A DNA stretch of 64,000 bases from Cephalopachus bancanus (GCA_027257055.1 JAPVLO010000039.1:4370501-4434500); one strand, 5' to 3'; numbered from the stretch's first letter, positions 12,060 through 23,394 are shown. The notes: a model not told the origin generated them from the letters alone. Numbers and translations are program-made.

Positions 12060-12250
12060 GGTTTTATTTTATTTTATTTTTTTAGATTGGAAAATACAGT
12101 TTATTTAGAAAGTAAATTAGGACGAGAGAAGAGAAAGAAGATTTACTTCCCCAAGGGAGGGGAGGGAGCCAAAGCTTAGGAAACGTGGTGACAGCCATAG
12201 CTCAAAGAGCACATGGCCACACCAAGAGTCTAGTAAGGCAATGGCCAGAT
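12060..12250 (-). pseudogene. Possible 5'-truncated retrocopy of a transcript 3' end
   Basis: On the minus strand a roughly 180-base non-repeat sequence ends with AATAAA, about 15 bases further on, then an A-rich tail (AAAAAAATAAAATAAAATAAAA). This looks like a reverse-transcribed mRNA 3' end. I do not recognise the parent gene, and no clear target duplication was found. An LTR end with its own polyadenylation signal is an alternative. Confidence 0.35.
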
Positions 12251-12259
12251 TTTATTTTA

Positions 12260-12478
12260 AGCTTTCTTAGCATAATAAAAAGTGCATGTGATTTAAAAAT
12301 TTTCCAGTAGCCACATTAAAACAAGCAAAAAAGAGAAATATTATTTTTTAAAATATGTTTTATCTAACCCAGCATACAAAAAAATTATCCATTGTAATAT
12401 GTGGCATTAGCCATGTTTTAAGTGCTGAGTGGCCACATGTGTGGCCAGTGGCTCCCACATTGCACAGCACTGTTTTAA
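12260..12478. mobile_element. hAT-type MER element, family not named
   Basis: Contains the common mammalian blocks 'ccagtagccacattaaaa', 'aagtgctgagtggccacatg' and 'tggccagtggctcccacatt' with 'gcacagcac' at the end. These mark a well-known short nonautonomous hAT-like repeat. No transposase is present. Confidence 0.55.
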
Positions 12479-12679
12479 GGTCTTAGGATCTCCATGTGAG
12501 AGTGTAAAATTCCTTCTACAGGGCATGTGCTGGGCACGTGTCATCTGGCTTAGGAGAACTCTGACTTGTCTGATTCTGGCTGACATTGTTTCTGACAACA
12601 CTAACTTTCAACCCACAACTTGTAGCATTCATCTGTTAACATTCAGAGAACAAAAGTTGCCTGCCCAGTCCTTCAATTA

Positions 12680-13535
12680 AATTTACCCCTGGGATGAGCA
12701 TTCTAGCTTCTGTTTGTTCAGCTGAGCAGAAATACACATGGAGAAAGAAAAAATGTATCTATAGCCTATATGGCTACTTCCTTTTTTTATTCTCTCCAAC
12801 TGGAATGCAACCAAATACCCACCATTAGGGTGACTGGGAGAATTAAAATGAGTTCACCTGAGAAAAACACTTAGACGAACACCAAGCTACCAGTAAGTGG
12901 AACTCATCTTCCGCTACCTTTATGGATATGGAAAATGGTTTGACTCCTTGGGGACCCAGTCCATGCTCAAGGAGTGCTCCCTGCTCCTGGTGTGGTGCTA
13001 ATCATGGTACTGACTGAGTGACATCCCTTTCATATTTATCCTACCCCCAGCCAGATCCATCTCACTGTCAAAAAGAAGTCCTTGAGGTCGCTGTTTCTTT
13101 TGGCCTAGACTACCTTTAGTGCCATTTCTAGAGGGCAAATCATATTCGCATGAAGCCTTACTTTCTCCATGAACACTCCCCAAGCCTACACAAGCCCTCA
13201 CTCATTCCTCTTTAAGACATAGATGATATCTGTCCTGTCTTGTCCTGATCCTCAGTCATGCCCAGGAGAGCATCAATTGTCCACAATTTCCTATCAATTA
13301 CCTGTCCAACAGCTCTGATGAGTTGAGTAAAGGGTTGGTAAATATTTAAAGTGCCTCAGACATTCTACTGACTCCTGAGGTTGCAAAGGTGATCAGGACG
13401 TGTTCCTCTCCTTAGACAGCATCCCAGTTTAGAAGGCTTCTTCAAAACAAGAAATATACTACTCACCCTTACCTCTTATCCCATGTATACAAGCACTGGA
13501 TTCACAAAACCTGCTCTAACACCTTCTGGTGGACT
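12680..13535. other. Unique sequence, nothing recognised
   Basis: No repeat family or exon seen. Confidence 0.4.
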
Positions 13536-13538
13536 GCT

Positions 13539-13564
13539 GAGAGAGAGAGAGAGAGAGAGAGAGA
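13539..13564. repeat. (GA)n microsatellite
   Basis: Uninterrupted GA dinucleotide run. Confidence 0.95.
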
Positions 13565-13979
13565 AACCTCAAATTTCCCAGAAGCAGCATTCACCATCTT
13601 GAAGCAAACAATAGAAAAACATAAGTCCCTCACACTATCACTCTGAAAATTCTTATGATTCAGAATCAGAAAACCATTCATTATATAGACACTGCATTTC
13701 TTTAAAGTCTGATTTAATATTTTTCCTTCTTTCTGAAATTCTTCTGGGTCTCAGGATGCCAACAATTGGACAGAGAGGAGCATTTCTAGTCAATGACAGC
13801 ATCATGATTCCCGTTAATCCCTAAATACTGGAAATAGCACACCTAGTATTTAGCCAAAGTCTAGCTTCTTAAAACACAAGGTATTAGAGTAGACATTAGG
13901 TGTTTTAGAAAGCAAGAAAATCTTACATCCCTCTCCTATCCTACCCATTTTTTTCCCTTTAATAAAAGTTTCTTCTCAA

Positions 13980-14450
13980 AGTTTCACTTTAAATATAAAA
14001 TATGTCCTTGTGGAAGCTGTTACAAATGTCACCACTTTAACCGGCCCAAATTTATGGCGGCATTGAATTTTAATGGAGCTATAAATGTCTGATGTAATGG
14101 TGATATATGCGTCACCATAAATTGTTATAGAGAAATATAAAAATAAGTGTAAGATAAAAGATTGTGTATAAAATATGTTTTTACATCTCCTTTAATGATT
14201 AAAAATCATACAAACTTGATATTCTAAATCACTCGAAATTGCCATTGTGTCTCTGAGAACATTTTCTCCCCTGAAAGTCTTTCCCAGGCTGAGTTGATGA
14301 TTCTGTGGTCAGAAATCACATCCACTTTAATGAGGACATTTAAGATGATTTTTATGTTGATGTGGGAAAAAAAGTAATTAGCATTAAAGAAGATGGAGAT
14401 GATTATATTAATGACCCTTTGCCTTGGGAATGATCCTCTGGAACTGATGG
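13980..14450. promoter_or_regulatory. Candidate conserved noncoding element
   Basis: AT-rich, repeat-free DNA with many TAAT and ATTA homeodomain-type cores ('tttaatggagc', 'gatgtaatggtg', 'ctttaatgaggac', 'gtaattagcatta'). It includes a short inverted repeat (ATGGTGA…TCACCAT, 14097-14118). It has no open frame and no transposon signature. This composition resembles mammalian developmental enhancers, but conservation cannot be judged from one genome, so the call is inference. Confidence 0.25.
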
Positions 14451-14571
14451 GCTCGATGGACTTGTGGCCTTGGGACTTCTCCTGCTGCCTTCAGGGCAAC
14501 CCTACGGATCACCTCAGTGTCTGGGAATGACTCGGCAGCCCCAAGGGCAGATGCAGGGAGGAGGGAGGAGG

Positions 14572-14944
14572 GGAAGTGGGTTCCAGGTTCTATGGAAACT
14601 CAGAGAAGCCAGCCATTCATTCAAGGGCTCAGAGAATCCAGTCATTAATTCAAGATGAAAACCTCTGAGCTGGGGTTTAAAGGATGTGTAGGAGTATGCC
14701 AGGTGAGCACGGTGACAAGTAATAGGACAGAACTCCAGACGGGGGACCCAGCACAAGCAATGGCAAGGAGTTGGGAGTGGGTATTTCTGGGGCCTGGGAA
14801 CCAACCAGTTAGCTGCATTCAAAAGTTATACTAAAGGAGTTTCCAGCCCAGATCTCAGTGACATGATAAAGAAGGGCCTCTCCAGAAGTCTTTCTCTGTT
14901 TCTGTTAGACATGTCCTCTCTACTGAAAGGATGCATGCTCTCTA
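14572..14944 (+). repeat. Local direct duplication, copy 2, with a 29 bp internal tandem repeat
   Basis: Near-copy of 11581-11933. It is 20 bases longer because of small indels, including an internal tandem duplication: the block starting 'ctcagagaagccagccattc' at 14599 is repeated from 14628 as 'ctcagagaatccagtcatta'. The L2 sequence that flanks the first copy upstream is absent here, so this is probably the derived copy. Confidence 0.9.
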
Positions 14945-14989
14945 ACAAGGATGCAAACAAGGGCAGTGAGATGGCCTGAACGTGGCCAT

Positions 14990-15110
14990 TGATGGTGCTG
15001 GACTGAGGGCTCTGCCATGTGACCTTGAACAAGGGACTCCACCTTTCCAAGACTCAGCTTCCCCATCTACAACATGGAGGGGACCATAGTACGAAGAGTT
15101 TTCATTTCTT
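14990..15110 (+). repeat. MIR fragment
   Basis: Sense MIR: 'gccatgtgaccttgaacaag', 'gactcagcttccccatctac'. Confidence 0.6.
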
Positions 15111-15264
15111 ACCACCTGCCTTCATGGACCTATTTTCAGGACCATGTCTTACATTCATGTGAGCATCCACCCCAACTCATCATGATCTCTCACCCCAGGG
15201 CTGCACATGAGAAGCAGTGACTCCCATTCCCTGAAGTCTCAATAATCTGTTCAAAGATGGGCAC

Positions 15265-15630
15265 ATGATCCCCATCATAGCCCATGAGAAACCACAACTG
15301 TTACTTCAACTTTGGGGACAGGGAAAGACACTTTCCTTTTCACTGGACTTCACCATGAAAGGATGTGGACTTGAGCAGCTATGGCCCCTTTGCCACCATG
15401 ACTACCTGTCTGAGAATGATACCAAGAAATGGGAAGCAGAGTCAAGAGACCAGAAAAAAAGAACAGACCCCGTTTAAGCTCCTGGATCCAGCCATGCCTG
15501 AAGCCACAACTACTCCTGGATTTTTCCAGTTGCATGAGATGACAGATTTCTTTTCTGTTTATCATCCTTTTGGGTTTGGTTTTCAGTTACTTGTAAGCAA
15601 ACAAGTCCTAACTGATGTAATAATCCATGG
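15265..15630 (+). repeat. Ancient interspersed repeat, LTR-like, family not named
   Basis: The order 'ccatcatagcccatgagaaa', 'agcagctatggcccctttgc', 'ccagccatgcctgaagccac', 'gttttcagttacttgtaagc' is that of a common old mammalian repeat. Related copies on the minus strand are suspected at 38640-38900 and 59515-59840. Confidence 0.4.
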
Positions 15631-15639
15631 GTTTGCTAC

Positions 15640-16545
15640 AGCAAACCCTACAAGGCCAAATGTGCTTTGCACGGTGCTCAGTGTGCAAGTCCCAGTACGT
15701 GATAGCTGATGCCTTTATTGCTGCCACCCTGATGGTGGCCAGTCACTGTGTCTTGGGGTCTGTGCTGTGCACGTTTGCTGGTTTCCCCTTCTAGGGTCTC
15801 AGGATCTCTGCTCCCCTGTCACTCCCAGTGATATTGATTGCCAGGGCACCTGGAGAATGTTAACACAGGCCCCGGCTCCCCAGGGAGCCCCCGAAGGTGA
15901 GGACATGAAAGCCATCCTCCTCCCTGCATGTTTGCTTCCTTCATGTCTAGCTCTCCATGGCCACTCTGCCCTCTCTGTCCCCGGGAGGTGGCTCCTCTGC
16001 CAACAAGCGTTGGGCTTCTGTTTGCTGTGGAAAAATACCAAGTTCAAAGAGAGCTGTTCTGCAGCATCGACCCCTCCTGCAGCCTAGCCCGCCGCTCCCT
16101 CCTGGGGTTCCAGAAAGCTCCACCTCAGCCCGCCCCCTCAATCTCTGCCGGTAGTGTTTGCACCCATTTATTCGCCTTATTTTTAAAAATTATTTTTAAT
16201 GTCTCAAAGTTTAGGTTTGAAGAACTGGAATGGGGCATGTAAAAATGAACTTGAACTTGGGGCAATGGCTTCCCATCTTCGTGTTCTCTATTTCAACAGC
16301 AGAGAGTTGTTTTCCCCAGCCCCAAGGGCCTTCCTGTTCGACCCCTAGAATTCCCAGTTTGAAACCTGGGGTCCATAGGAAACCCCAAAGCATGAGCTCC
16401 CTTATATTTGTCTCTAACCTGTGCAAAGTTCCTCCAGTTTTCTCTCCCTCGATAGGGAGTCTCCTACCCTACAGATGTAGGGGACTTAAGGCCAAGGAAA
16501 AATACTTTTTCAAGTCACCAGACGCTCCCCACCAGCACTCCTCTG
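15640..16545. other. Unique, relatively GC-rich sequence
   Basis: Several open frames of 64 to 116 codons overlap in all phases between 15767 and 16580. The GC content explains them. No domain, splice-bounded exon or start context stands out. Confidence 0.4.
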
Positions 16546-16549
16546 CATT

Positions 16550-16765
16550 CCTTTTCTCCATAACAGTTCCCACCTTCTAATACTCCTTATGACTGACTAA
16601 CTTTTATTATCTGGTGTTTTATCCCCTCTCCTGGATGCAAGCTCTGTTATGGCACAGATTCTTGTCTGTTTTGCTCAAGGCTGTATTCCCAGTGCCTAGT
16701 ACAGTGTCTGCTACACAGAGCACCACCTCTTTGTACTCAATAGCGCAAATGTGTTGAATGTTGGA
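16550..16765 (+). repeat. L2 LINE 3' end
   Basis: Sense L2 3' end: 'ggatgcaagctctgttatgg', 'gtattcccagtgcctagtac', 'agtgtctgctacacagagca' and 'gttgaatgttgg'. Confidence 0.7.
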
Positions 16766-16814
16766 TATTTGATTGGGACCAGCCATAATGCCCATATTGG
16801 ACACAGGGTTTGCC

Positions 16815-17110
16815 CTCATTCATCTGTTCACTCACCTCCTATTTTCTTTCACCCTTTTCCGCCCAAAAAATTATTGCAGGCCTTCCATGTGCAAAAGAGA
16901 CAGGGTCTCACATCCAAGGAGTATGTGGCCCAAAAGAGAAGACACACACTTAAACCAAGAAGGACAGTAAGGCGTGAGAACTGCTAGACAGGATTCGGGG
17001 TGTTTGGGGAGCACAGCAGGAAGGTTTTTGCTAAGCTTGGAATGCAGGCAAGGCCTTCTGGAGGAAGGGGTGTTTGCCCTGAGCCCTCGGGAATAAGTAG
17101 GAGTCAACCC
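16815..17110 (-). repeat. L2 LINE, antisense
   Basis: Starts 'ctcattcatctgttcactca' and continues through 'tccatgtgcaaaagagacag' to 'aaggccttctggaggaaggg' and 'ggaataagtaggagt'. This is the reverse L2 order. Confidence 0.6.
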
Positions 17111-17389
17111 ATCTTCGTCACGGAGAAGGAAACCCATGGAGAGCCAGTCCTATCCTGAGTTCATCCAAATTCCCTTGTTTTTGGCTTCAGTGTTGGCATT
17201 ATCAAAAGCCCTGTTGCCAGGGTTTAGATTAGCCAGATGATTTCAGCAGCAGCTGATGTTTGGTATTTCACCTGATATGTTTAAATAGAGTCATCAATAG
17301 ATCCTGGTTCACGTGCTGCACCTCCCACCCCAAATTCCCATACCCCAGTGGAAAATCTGAAGTTAGATGAAAAACAATGGACTTTTTTT

Positions 17390-17670
17390 TTTAAAGGGAG
17401 GGCTATTGAAATGTACCTAACACATAGAAAATAAATACTTGGGTGATGATACCCTAAATCTGACTTGATTATTACACATTCTATGCAGGTAATAAATCTT
17501 CATGTGTACCCCATAAATATGTACCAAAAAAAATCAAAAATTTTTTTAATTAAGACCAAAAAAATTATAAAACAGATTTATTGAGATATAATTGACACAC
17601 TACATGTCATTGATATAAAAGTCAAAGGTTTTCAGTTTTTTCAGAGTCATGCAGCCATCCTCAAAACCCT
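17390..17670 (+). mobile_element. L1 3' UTR end (L1M type)
   Basis: 'cttgattattacacattcta' then 'catgtgtaccccataaatat' and an A-rich tail are the L1M 3' end. The next hundred bases ('tattgagatataattgacac' and on) look like another L1 3' UTR piece whose orientation I could not settle. Confidence 0.65.
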
Positions 17671-18007
17671 AAAGTCTGTATAAGGGGTATCCCTGGTTGG
17701 AAGGGAGCAGGAAGGAAAATCCCAGTACCCTTCACTCAGTGAGACTCACAGATTTACAGACATACAAAGAATAGGCTACAGAGTCAGCCAACTAGGAGCA
17801 GGACAGGGCAGGAAATTATAGAACACAGGGGGACCAAATTTATTTTCCAGAATCTTTTCTTTTTAAAACTTGATTATAGATCTGGTGTCACGATACTGCT
17901 TGCTGAAGTAACTAAGGCAGCCAGTGAAAAAAGCCCATGTTGGACCCCAAGTCAATTCTTGAAAATGCAAGACATACAATGCTGTCGGCCCTTTTTCCTC
18001 AAGGAGG

Positions 18008-18290
18008 CACTTGGGAGAAAGAGGGAGAGACTAAAACAGAATCGGAGAGAGGAGAATGAAAGGAAAGAGAGAAAGAGAAAGGAGGGAAGAAGGGCGAGGA
18101 GGGAGGGAGGAAGAGAGGGAGAGAGAGAAAGAACGAGAGAGAGAGATTGAAAAACAGATAGGAAGATAGAGTCACAGACACCCAAGCAGATGGAGAGAAA
18201 GGCAGAGATACAGAGAGGCAGACGCGCAGACGGAGAGAGGGGAGGGGGCAGAAAGAGGCAGAGACAGAGACAGATGATCTGAGAGACACC
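18008..18290. repeat. Purine-rich (GA/GGA) tract
   Basis: Almost pure G/A on the + strand for most of 280 bases, with GAGA and GGAGG units. Open frames on both strands (up to 123 codons on the minus strand) are compositional artefacts rich in Arg/Glu or Ser/Phe/Leu. Confidence 0.9.
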
Positions 18291-18299
18291 GGCACAGGA

Positions 18300-19550
18300 A
18301 AATGCAGAGATATCGAGAACATGTTCAAAAAATAAATTAAGGAAAATAAAAAGGCCTCCATTTCCTTCACCGTGAACTCTTCACAGAGGGTTCACTGCCT
18401 CCCCACCCCACTCCCCGCCAGGCATCCGGAAAACAGGGTGGCAGAACCCTTCTCTCACTGGGAAGGGGTGTGGAGGGGCGGGACAGAGGAAGGAGCTGAC
18501 GCTGGGACAAAAAGAGGCTCCATATGGCCGTGGGTGGCTGAATCACACCTTCCGCCGCGCCCAGGGCTACTCTGGTGCACTCTTAGGAGAGCAAAAAGGA
18601 TTGGAGGAAGGGTCGCTAGAGACAGTGACCTGTCTGATTCTGACACAAAGGAGGCAACCCAGAATTCCAAAGCCCTGTCCACTCCAAATGTCCCCAAAGA
18701 GGTCCATGTCTCTCCGGAATGCTGGGTTCACTTCAACCCCACACAGGTTGGGTAGGGGGTGCTGGGTGGCCAGGCTGTAGCAAAGGAATGCGAAGGAGTT
18801 CCACTGGGTGGCCCATAACCACACCACCCGTCTTTATCCTCACCATCGCTAACCATTCACTCAGGCCAGTGTGTCACTGGCCTTGGTTTCCCCTGCACAC
18901 AGAAAGATCAACATAAGAGAACTTCTGCTTTAAAGCAGGTACACGCACCAGTTTCCTCCTTCCGTCTGGGGCTCATGTATGAAATGAATGTGGAAGTAGC
19001 TCTCCTAGCTGGGTTCATGTGTGTGCTCGTTGCATTGACAACCAAGTCCTGCTCGGCTCTGTTAAGTAACAGACATCGACCTCCTTGTCCTTCCTTGGTC
19101 ATCAGAACAGGGGAGGGGTCAAGGTGCAGAAGCAGAGGGGATATTAAGGTAGGGGCAGGGCAGGGAAGATGTCCTCAGTCTCTGTGGCGAGGGAAAGCTG
19201 GCAAAAGAGATGTGTCTTGAAAACCAAGGCCACTGGGCAGCCTTGCTGTCTCCGAGGATGGAGCTGAAACATGATGGATAAGAATAAGTTCAGGGAATCA
19301 GCTGCTCTGCTCTGTTGTTGCAGAACTGACATCACCTAGGTTTGAGTCATGTCATGGTAGCTGTGAGATATACAGAGGCTTGAAGGTGTCTCTTTGATGC
19401 CCATGGTCTGTTCTGACCCCTTTTTTCAGTTAAAGTGAGAAAAGGATGCTATTAAAAGATGGTCCTATAATATTTCTTAGCCGTGGCCGGTAACTCTGTG
19501 ACCACAGACATATCAGGCATGGAAACAAAAGAACCAAGGAAAACTGGATA
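18300..19550. other. Unique sequence, nothing recognised
   Basis: No repeat family recognised. The 127-codon + frame at 18372-18755 has no domain and overlaps two minus-strand frames. Confidence 0.4.
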
Positions 19551-19619
19551 AACCCTTTGATTGTGAGGACTGACCCCACTTATCCTTCCCACTGTGGATG
19601 CTGCATACTTCGCTCATGG

Positions 19620-19800
19620 CACACCTTCCTCAGAGAGGCCTTCTTTTTTCTTCTTTCATTCTTTGCTGCCAGTTTGGTCCAGCCAACTTTGACTGCACAT
19701 CTACTACATGCCAACCCCTGTGCTAAACCCCAGGGTTACAAAGACTCATGCAGCATCCTTGCCTCAGAAGATCTCAGGAAACTAGGATATAAAGTCATCT
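19620..19800 (-). repeat. L2 fragment, antisense
   Basis: 'catctactacatgccaaccc', 'ctgtgctaaaccccagggtt' match the reversed L2 3' end. Confidence 0.45.
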
Positions 19801-20149
19801 GAGACCTGCTCAAATGCAACTTGGATGCTCAGCACCAAAGAGGAAGATGTCAGCCCGCTGTCCCGTGGGGTCTCCTTCACCTGGCTCTGAGCTCAATGAA
19901 CTTAAGAAAGATGATAATCCAGCTGAGGATCAAAAGCCAATGCTACCTCGTTTCCTCACCAAGGGTTCCTTTAGCAATGGCAAGGCTTCCTGGGGCTCAG
20001 TGTGAATCAGATTTCAGAGGGGTTTAAAGTATGTGCTCTTTGAATCCATCAGTCACCTACCCCAGAGCCCCAGCAGGTGAAGAAAATGCTGGCAGGGCAT
20101 GAGGAAGGAGTTTCTCCTAGCTATCAATAGCACAGGGAAGTGTCTAGGG

Positions 20150-20290
20150 GAAGATTGGGTTATCAGTATGGATTGTGTTGGGAAGGAAGGGTGAGAATGG
20201 GAAGCAGGGGAAAAGAGAAAAGAAGAGAAAGAGAGGAAGAAGGGAAGAAGGAGACCGGGAGGAGGAAGGAGAAAGGAGGGTGGGGGGAAG
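20150..20290. repeat. Purine-rich tract
   Basis: GA/GGA-rich low-complexity run on the + strand, the third such tract in the first 21 kb. Confidence 0.85.
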
Positions 20291-20744
20291 GGCGTTCAGG
20301 AGGGCTTTCTGCACGTGGACAAGAGTGCACTAAGAGACCCAGCTGAAGTCAAGCACGTTCTGGACACTAAAGCCTGAGTCTGTCCAGCTGCCCTGGCCAA
20401 GGTCAGGTAAATATTAGGCATGACCACCATCACCTGGTGCAGCTATTCCATCAACATTGCAGTTTGGAAGGTCATTCTAAGGCTGGAGACAAGAGCGCCT
20501 ATTTGAATATTGGGAGTGGTCTTTGGAATGCCTGGCAATGTGAGCAATCATGAGAAGTTGCTTCCCCAGTAGCCATTCTTGATCCCTACTGCCACGAGGT
20601 GGGATCGACCCATCTAAAGCCTAGCGTTTTGAGTCAGAGGTGCTTCGATGTGCCTGTATATTCCTACACGCCAAAGTGAAAGGTCAGAAACTCTGCTAGT
20701 TGCCAACAATTTTTTGTTCTAAGTTCAATATCTCTTTGCTTTTT

Positions 20745-21108
20745 CAAATAATTATTTTATTTTATTTTAGAGTTGGGGGGTACAAGTACATGCTTGTTAC
20801 ATGGACATATTGTGTAGTGGTAGGGATTGGGTCTCAGGAGGCCCATTCCTTGAGATAGTGAATATTATACCCAATCAGCAATTGCTGAACACTAAGCCCC
20901 CTCCCTGCTTCCCCCTTATTGGTGTCCCCAGTGTTCCATCTTTCTGACTGTTTAGTTCCCACATGTGAGTGAGAACATATTGTGTTTGGTTTTCTGTTTC
21001 TGAGCTGATTAGCTTATGATGACAGGTCTCCAGCTCCATCCATGTTGCTGCAAAGGACATGATTTTGTTCCTTTTTACGATTGCATAGTATTCGATGGTG
21101 TATAAAAC
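20745..21108 (-). mobile_element. L1 3' end, antisense, left part (split by an insertion)
   Basis: Reads as a reversed primate L1: T-rich start, 'gggggtacaagtacatgctt', 'ctccctgcttcccccttatt', 'tgagtgagaacatattgtgt', 'ccatccatgttgctgcaaag' and 'attgcatagtattcgatggt'. It continues at 21399 after an inserted element. Confidence 0.9.
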
Positions 21109-21120
21109 CACATATTCTTT

Positions 21121-21386
21121 TTTTCACTTTTATTTTTTTTAATTTTAAAATGATCATTTGCATACCTAACCTTGAATTGTACCCCACATCTTTAAAATAA
21201 ATTTTTTTTAAATGTGGGGTACAATGCAGGATTCGGTAGATAAATGGTCATCATACAGGTAAAGTCTGGGCCTCCCTTTGGTCCCCATTTTGCCTGATTT
21301 GAGATCAGGTACCTTTACTGATGTTATGTGTCCTCCCTCCCTCCCTCCCCTGGCAATGTCCCACTACTGAGACCCTGAACATTTAT
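21121..21386 (-). mobile_element. LINE-like 3' end inserted into an older L1
   Basis: Starts with poly-T (tail of a minus-strand retroposon) and contains 'gtggggtacaatgcagg', 'aaagtctgggcctcc' and a CCTCC-rich block, matching 8945-9140. It interrupts a continuous antisense L1. The flanks 'cacatattcttt' (21109-21120) and 'cacattttcttt' (21387-21398) are a 12-base target duplication with one mismatch. Confidence 0.6.
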
Positions 21387-21398
21387 CACATTTTCTTT

Positions 21399-21755
21399 AT
21401 CTAGTCAATTGTTGATGGGCACTTAGGTTAGTTTCATGATTTTGCTATTGTGAATAGTACTACAATGAACGTACGAGCACAGATATCTTTTTATATATCG
21501 ATTTATTTTCTTTTGGGTAGATCCCTAGTGGGACTGCTGGGTCAAAGGGTAATTCTATTTTTAGTTCTTTGAGCAAGCTCTATACTGACTTCCATAAAGA
21601 CTGAAATAGTTTACAATCCCACCAACCGTGTATGAGCTCTTCCTTTTCTCTGCAACCATGACACCATCTGTTGTTCTTTGGCTTTTCAAAAATAGCCATT
21701 CTGACTTTAATTTCCTGGTCAGTAAAACCTTTAGGTCAAGCAATGACTGCAGTAT
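21399..21755 (-). mobile_element. L1 ORF2 end, antisense, right part
   Basis: Continues the L1 of 20745-21108: 'ttgttgatgggcacttaggt', 'tgctattgtgaatagtacta', 'gggactgctgggtcaaaggg', 'tttacaatcccaccaaccgt' and 'atagccattctgactttaat'. Confidence 0.9.
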
Positions 21756-21789
21756 GCTACATCACCTATTTCACTCAAAAGGGGGATTT

Positions 21790-22020
21790 TGTGTTCGTTC
21801 GTTCGTTCATTCTGAAAGTCAAATTGTTGAACTATAGATTGTATACAGCAAAATGTACCTGTTTAGGCATACAGTTTGATGAGCTTTGAGAAGCATACTC
21901 AGGTGTATAATCACTACCATAATCAAAACACAGAATGCTCCCATCACCCCACAAAGCCTTCCCCGAAGTCAACTCTTTCGGTGCTAATTGCAGGCAGGCA
22001 TTTCCCTCAATCAGGAGAGG
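21790..22020. mobile_element. L1M 3' UTR-like fragment with a (GTTC)n run
   Basis: A short GTTC repeat (about 21796-21811) followed by 'tacagtttgatgagctttga', 'ataatcactaccataatcaa' and 'cagaatgctcccatcacccc', which resemble an L1M 3' UTR. Orientation not settled. Confidence 0.5.
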
Positions 22021-22289
22021 GGTGCACATTTTTATTTTCCTTTCTTGGGTTTTCACACTTGTTCAGGCTCAATGAAGATATCATCGAAGACTTTTGCGAA
22101 TAATATTCATGAGGATAGAGAACAATCTGGCTTTGCTCTCCACTGTTTCCCCAGGAGCTGGCAACATCTTGGAAACATAAGCGACTTAGAGTAAATAGTT
22201 ATAAAATAAGTGGACAAGTAATGTATAGATTTGATGTGAAGTTGATGTAAAGATTATAATTATTCCTTGCCCAAAAGGGCATTCTTTTT

Positions 22290-22385
22290 TTTAATTTGCC
22301 AGTGCAGAAACTGAGGCTCAGAAACGTCTTAGCTCATACACAGCTAGAGTTCTAACCATCGTCCTCCTGACCCCAGAGCCCCTGC
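22290..22385 (-). repeat. MIR fragment, antisense
   Basis: 'gcagaaactgaggctcagaa' and 'acacagctagagttctaacc' match the reversed MIR core. Confidence 0.6.
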
Positions 22386-22399
22386 CTTCCCCCGTGCCT

Positions 22400-23390
22400 T
22401 GCTGCTGTCTCCCATTTCTGCAAATTCTGATAAGTGCCCCACAGCCAGCTAGCTCCTGTTCCATGGTTTGAGTCTCCTGGAGAGATAGTCACATACCCAA
22501 TAAGGTCTCTTGCTCCTGAGTTGCTTTGAGCCTTCTGGGCTGAGAATCTTCGGTCCGGCAGTCATTGTTGGTTTCTGTAATTTTAATGAAGAAGGGCCGC
22601 TCCCCCTTGGCTCCAGGTCTTTAAACTCTTGAATTTTAATAACCAACTCCACTGATGATTTACAAATTTCAAGGCAGGAATTAGCAGAAAATTCCATATT
22701 TCATAGATGCTGAATTGGACTATTATCTCCATGCAGCAGGTGCCAATTTCCTATCAAATGGTGAAATGCTGTAATTATCTGTAGAATTCTATTCAAATTC
22801 TAAAAGTAGATAAATAACCAATGGGAATATCATTTATTCATTAGAATATGAAGAAAAGAGGAAATATTACCCTGTTCGTGGCTGTAATGAGGCTACCTTG
22901 CAAGGGAATGCCCAGTTCACTGATGCAGGGTGGAGGATTCTAGATTCATTAAGCTTTTGGGTCTGCAGGAGAGAGGAACTTCCATTAAACACCTGAACAG
23001 ACGAGATAATGGGCTACTGATTGAGAGACTAACTGTGAGAAGTGGTGGTGCCGTCTTATTTTTCTTGCAGTGGATAGAAAGAACATACTAGAAACTACTA
23101 GAAAACTACCTAAGACTTCCTATTCCCTATTGTGTATTCCCTCTTCATGAACTTGACAGTCTAGCCCTATTCTTCCTGTCCACATTTCTTCTTGCTTTCT
23201 TCCTGCCCACATTTCTTTAGCATAGATGTCCTACAGACACACACAGACATTTCTGTCTTAATAGCGCTCACTGTTTCGCTTGAAAAGATATCCATCCCCT
23301 TGCCTCTAAAAAGACAAATTATATAGTTCATTCCTGCATTCTTGAGTTGTATATGCCAAGCTCAGAATCAAGGGAGCCCCTCTATCCCTT
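22400..23390. other. Unique AT-rich sequence, possible conserved noncoding DNA
   Basis: No repeat or exon recognised. The part 22560-22860 is AT-rich and transposon-free with several TAAT/ATTA cores, so it is a weak enhancer candidate. Confidence 0.3.
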
Positions 23391-23394
23391 TACT

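Noticed and set aside
15767..16580. Cluster of overlapping open frames as a GC-rich exon
   Set aside because: All phases and both strands are open to a similar degree, which points to composition, not coding.
17999..18370. 123-codon minus-strand frame rich in Ser/Leu/Phe
   Set aside because: Translation of a purine/pyrimidine-biased tract.
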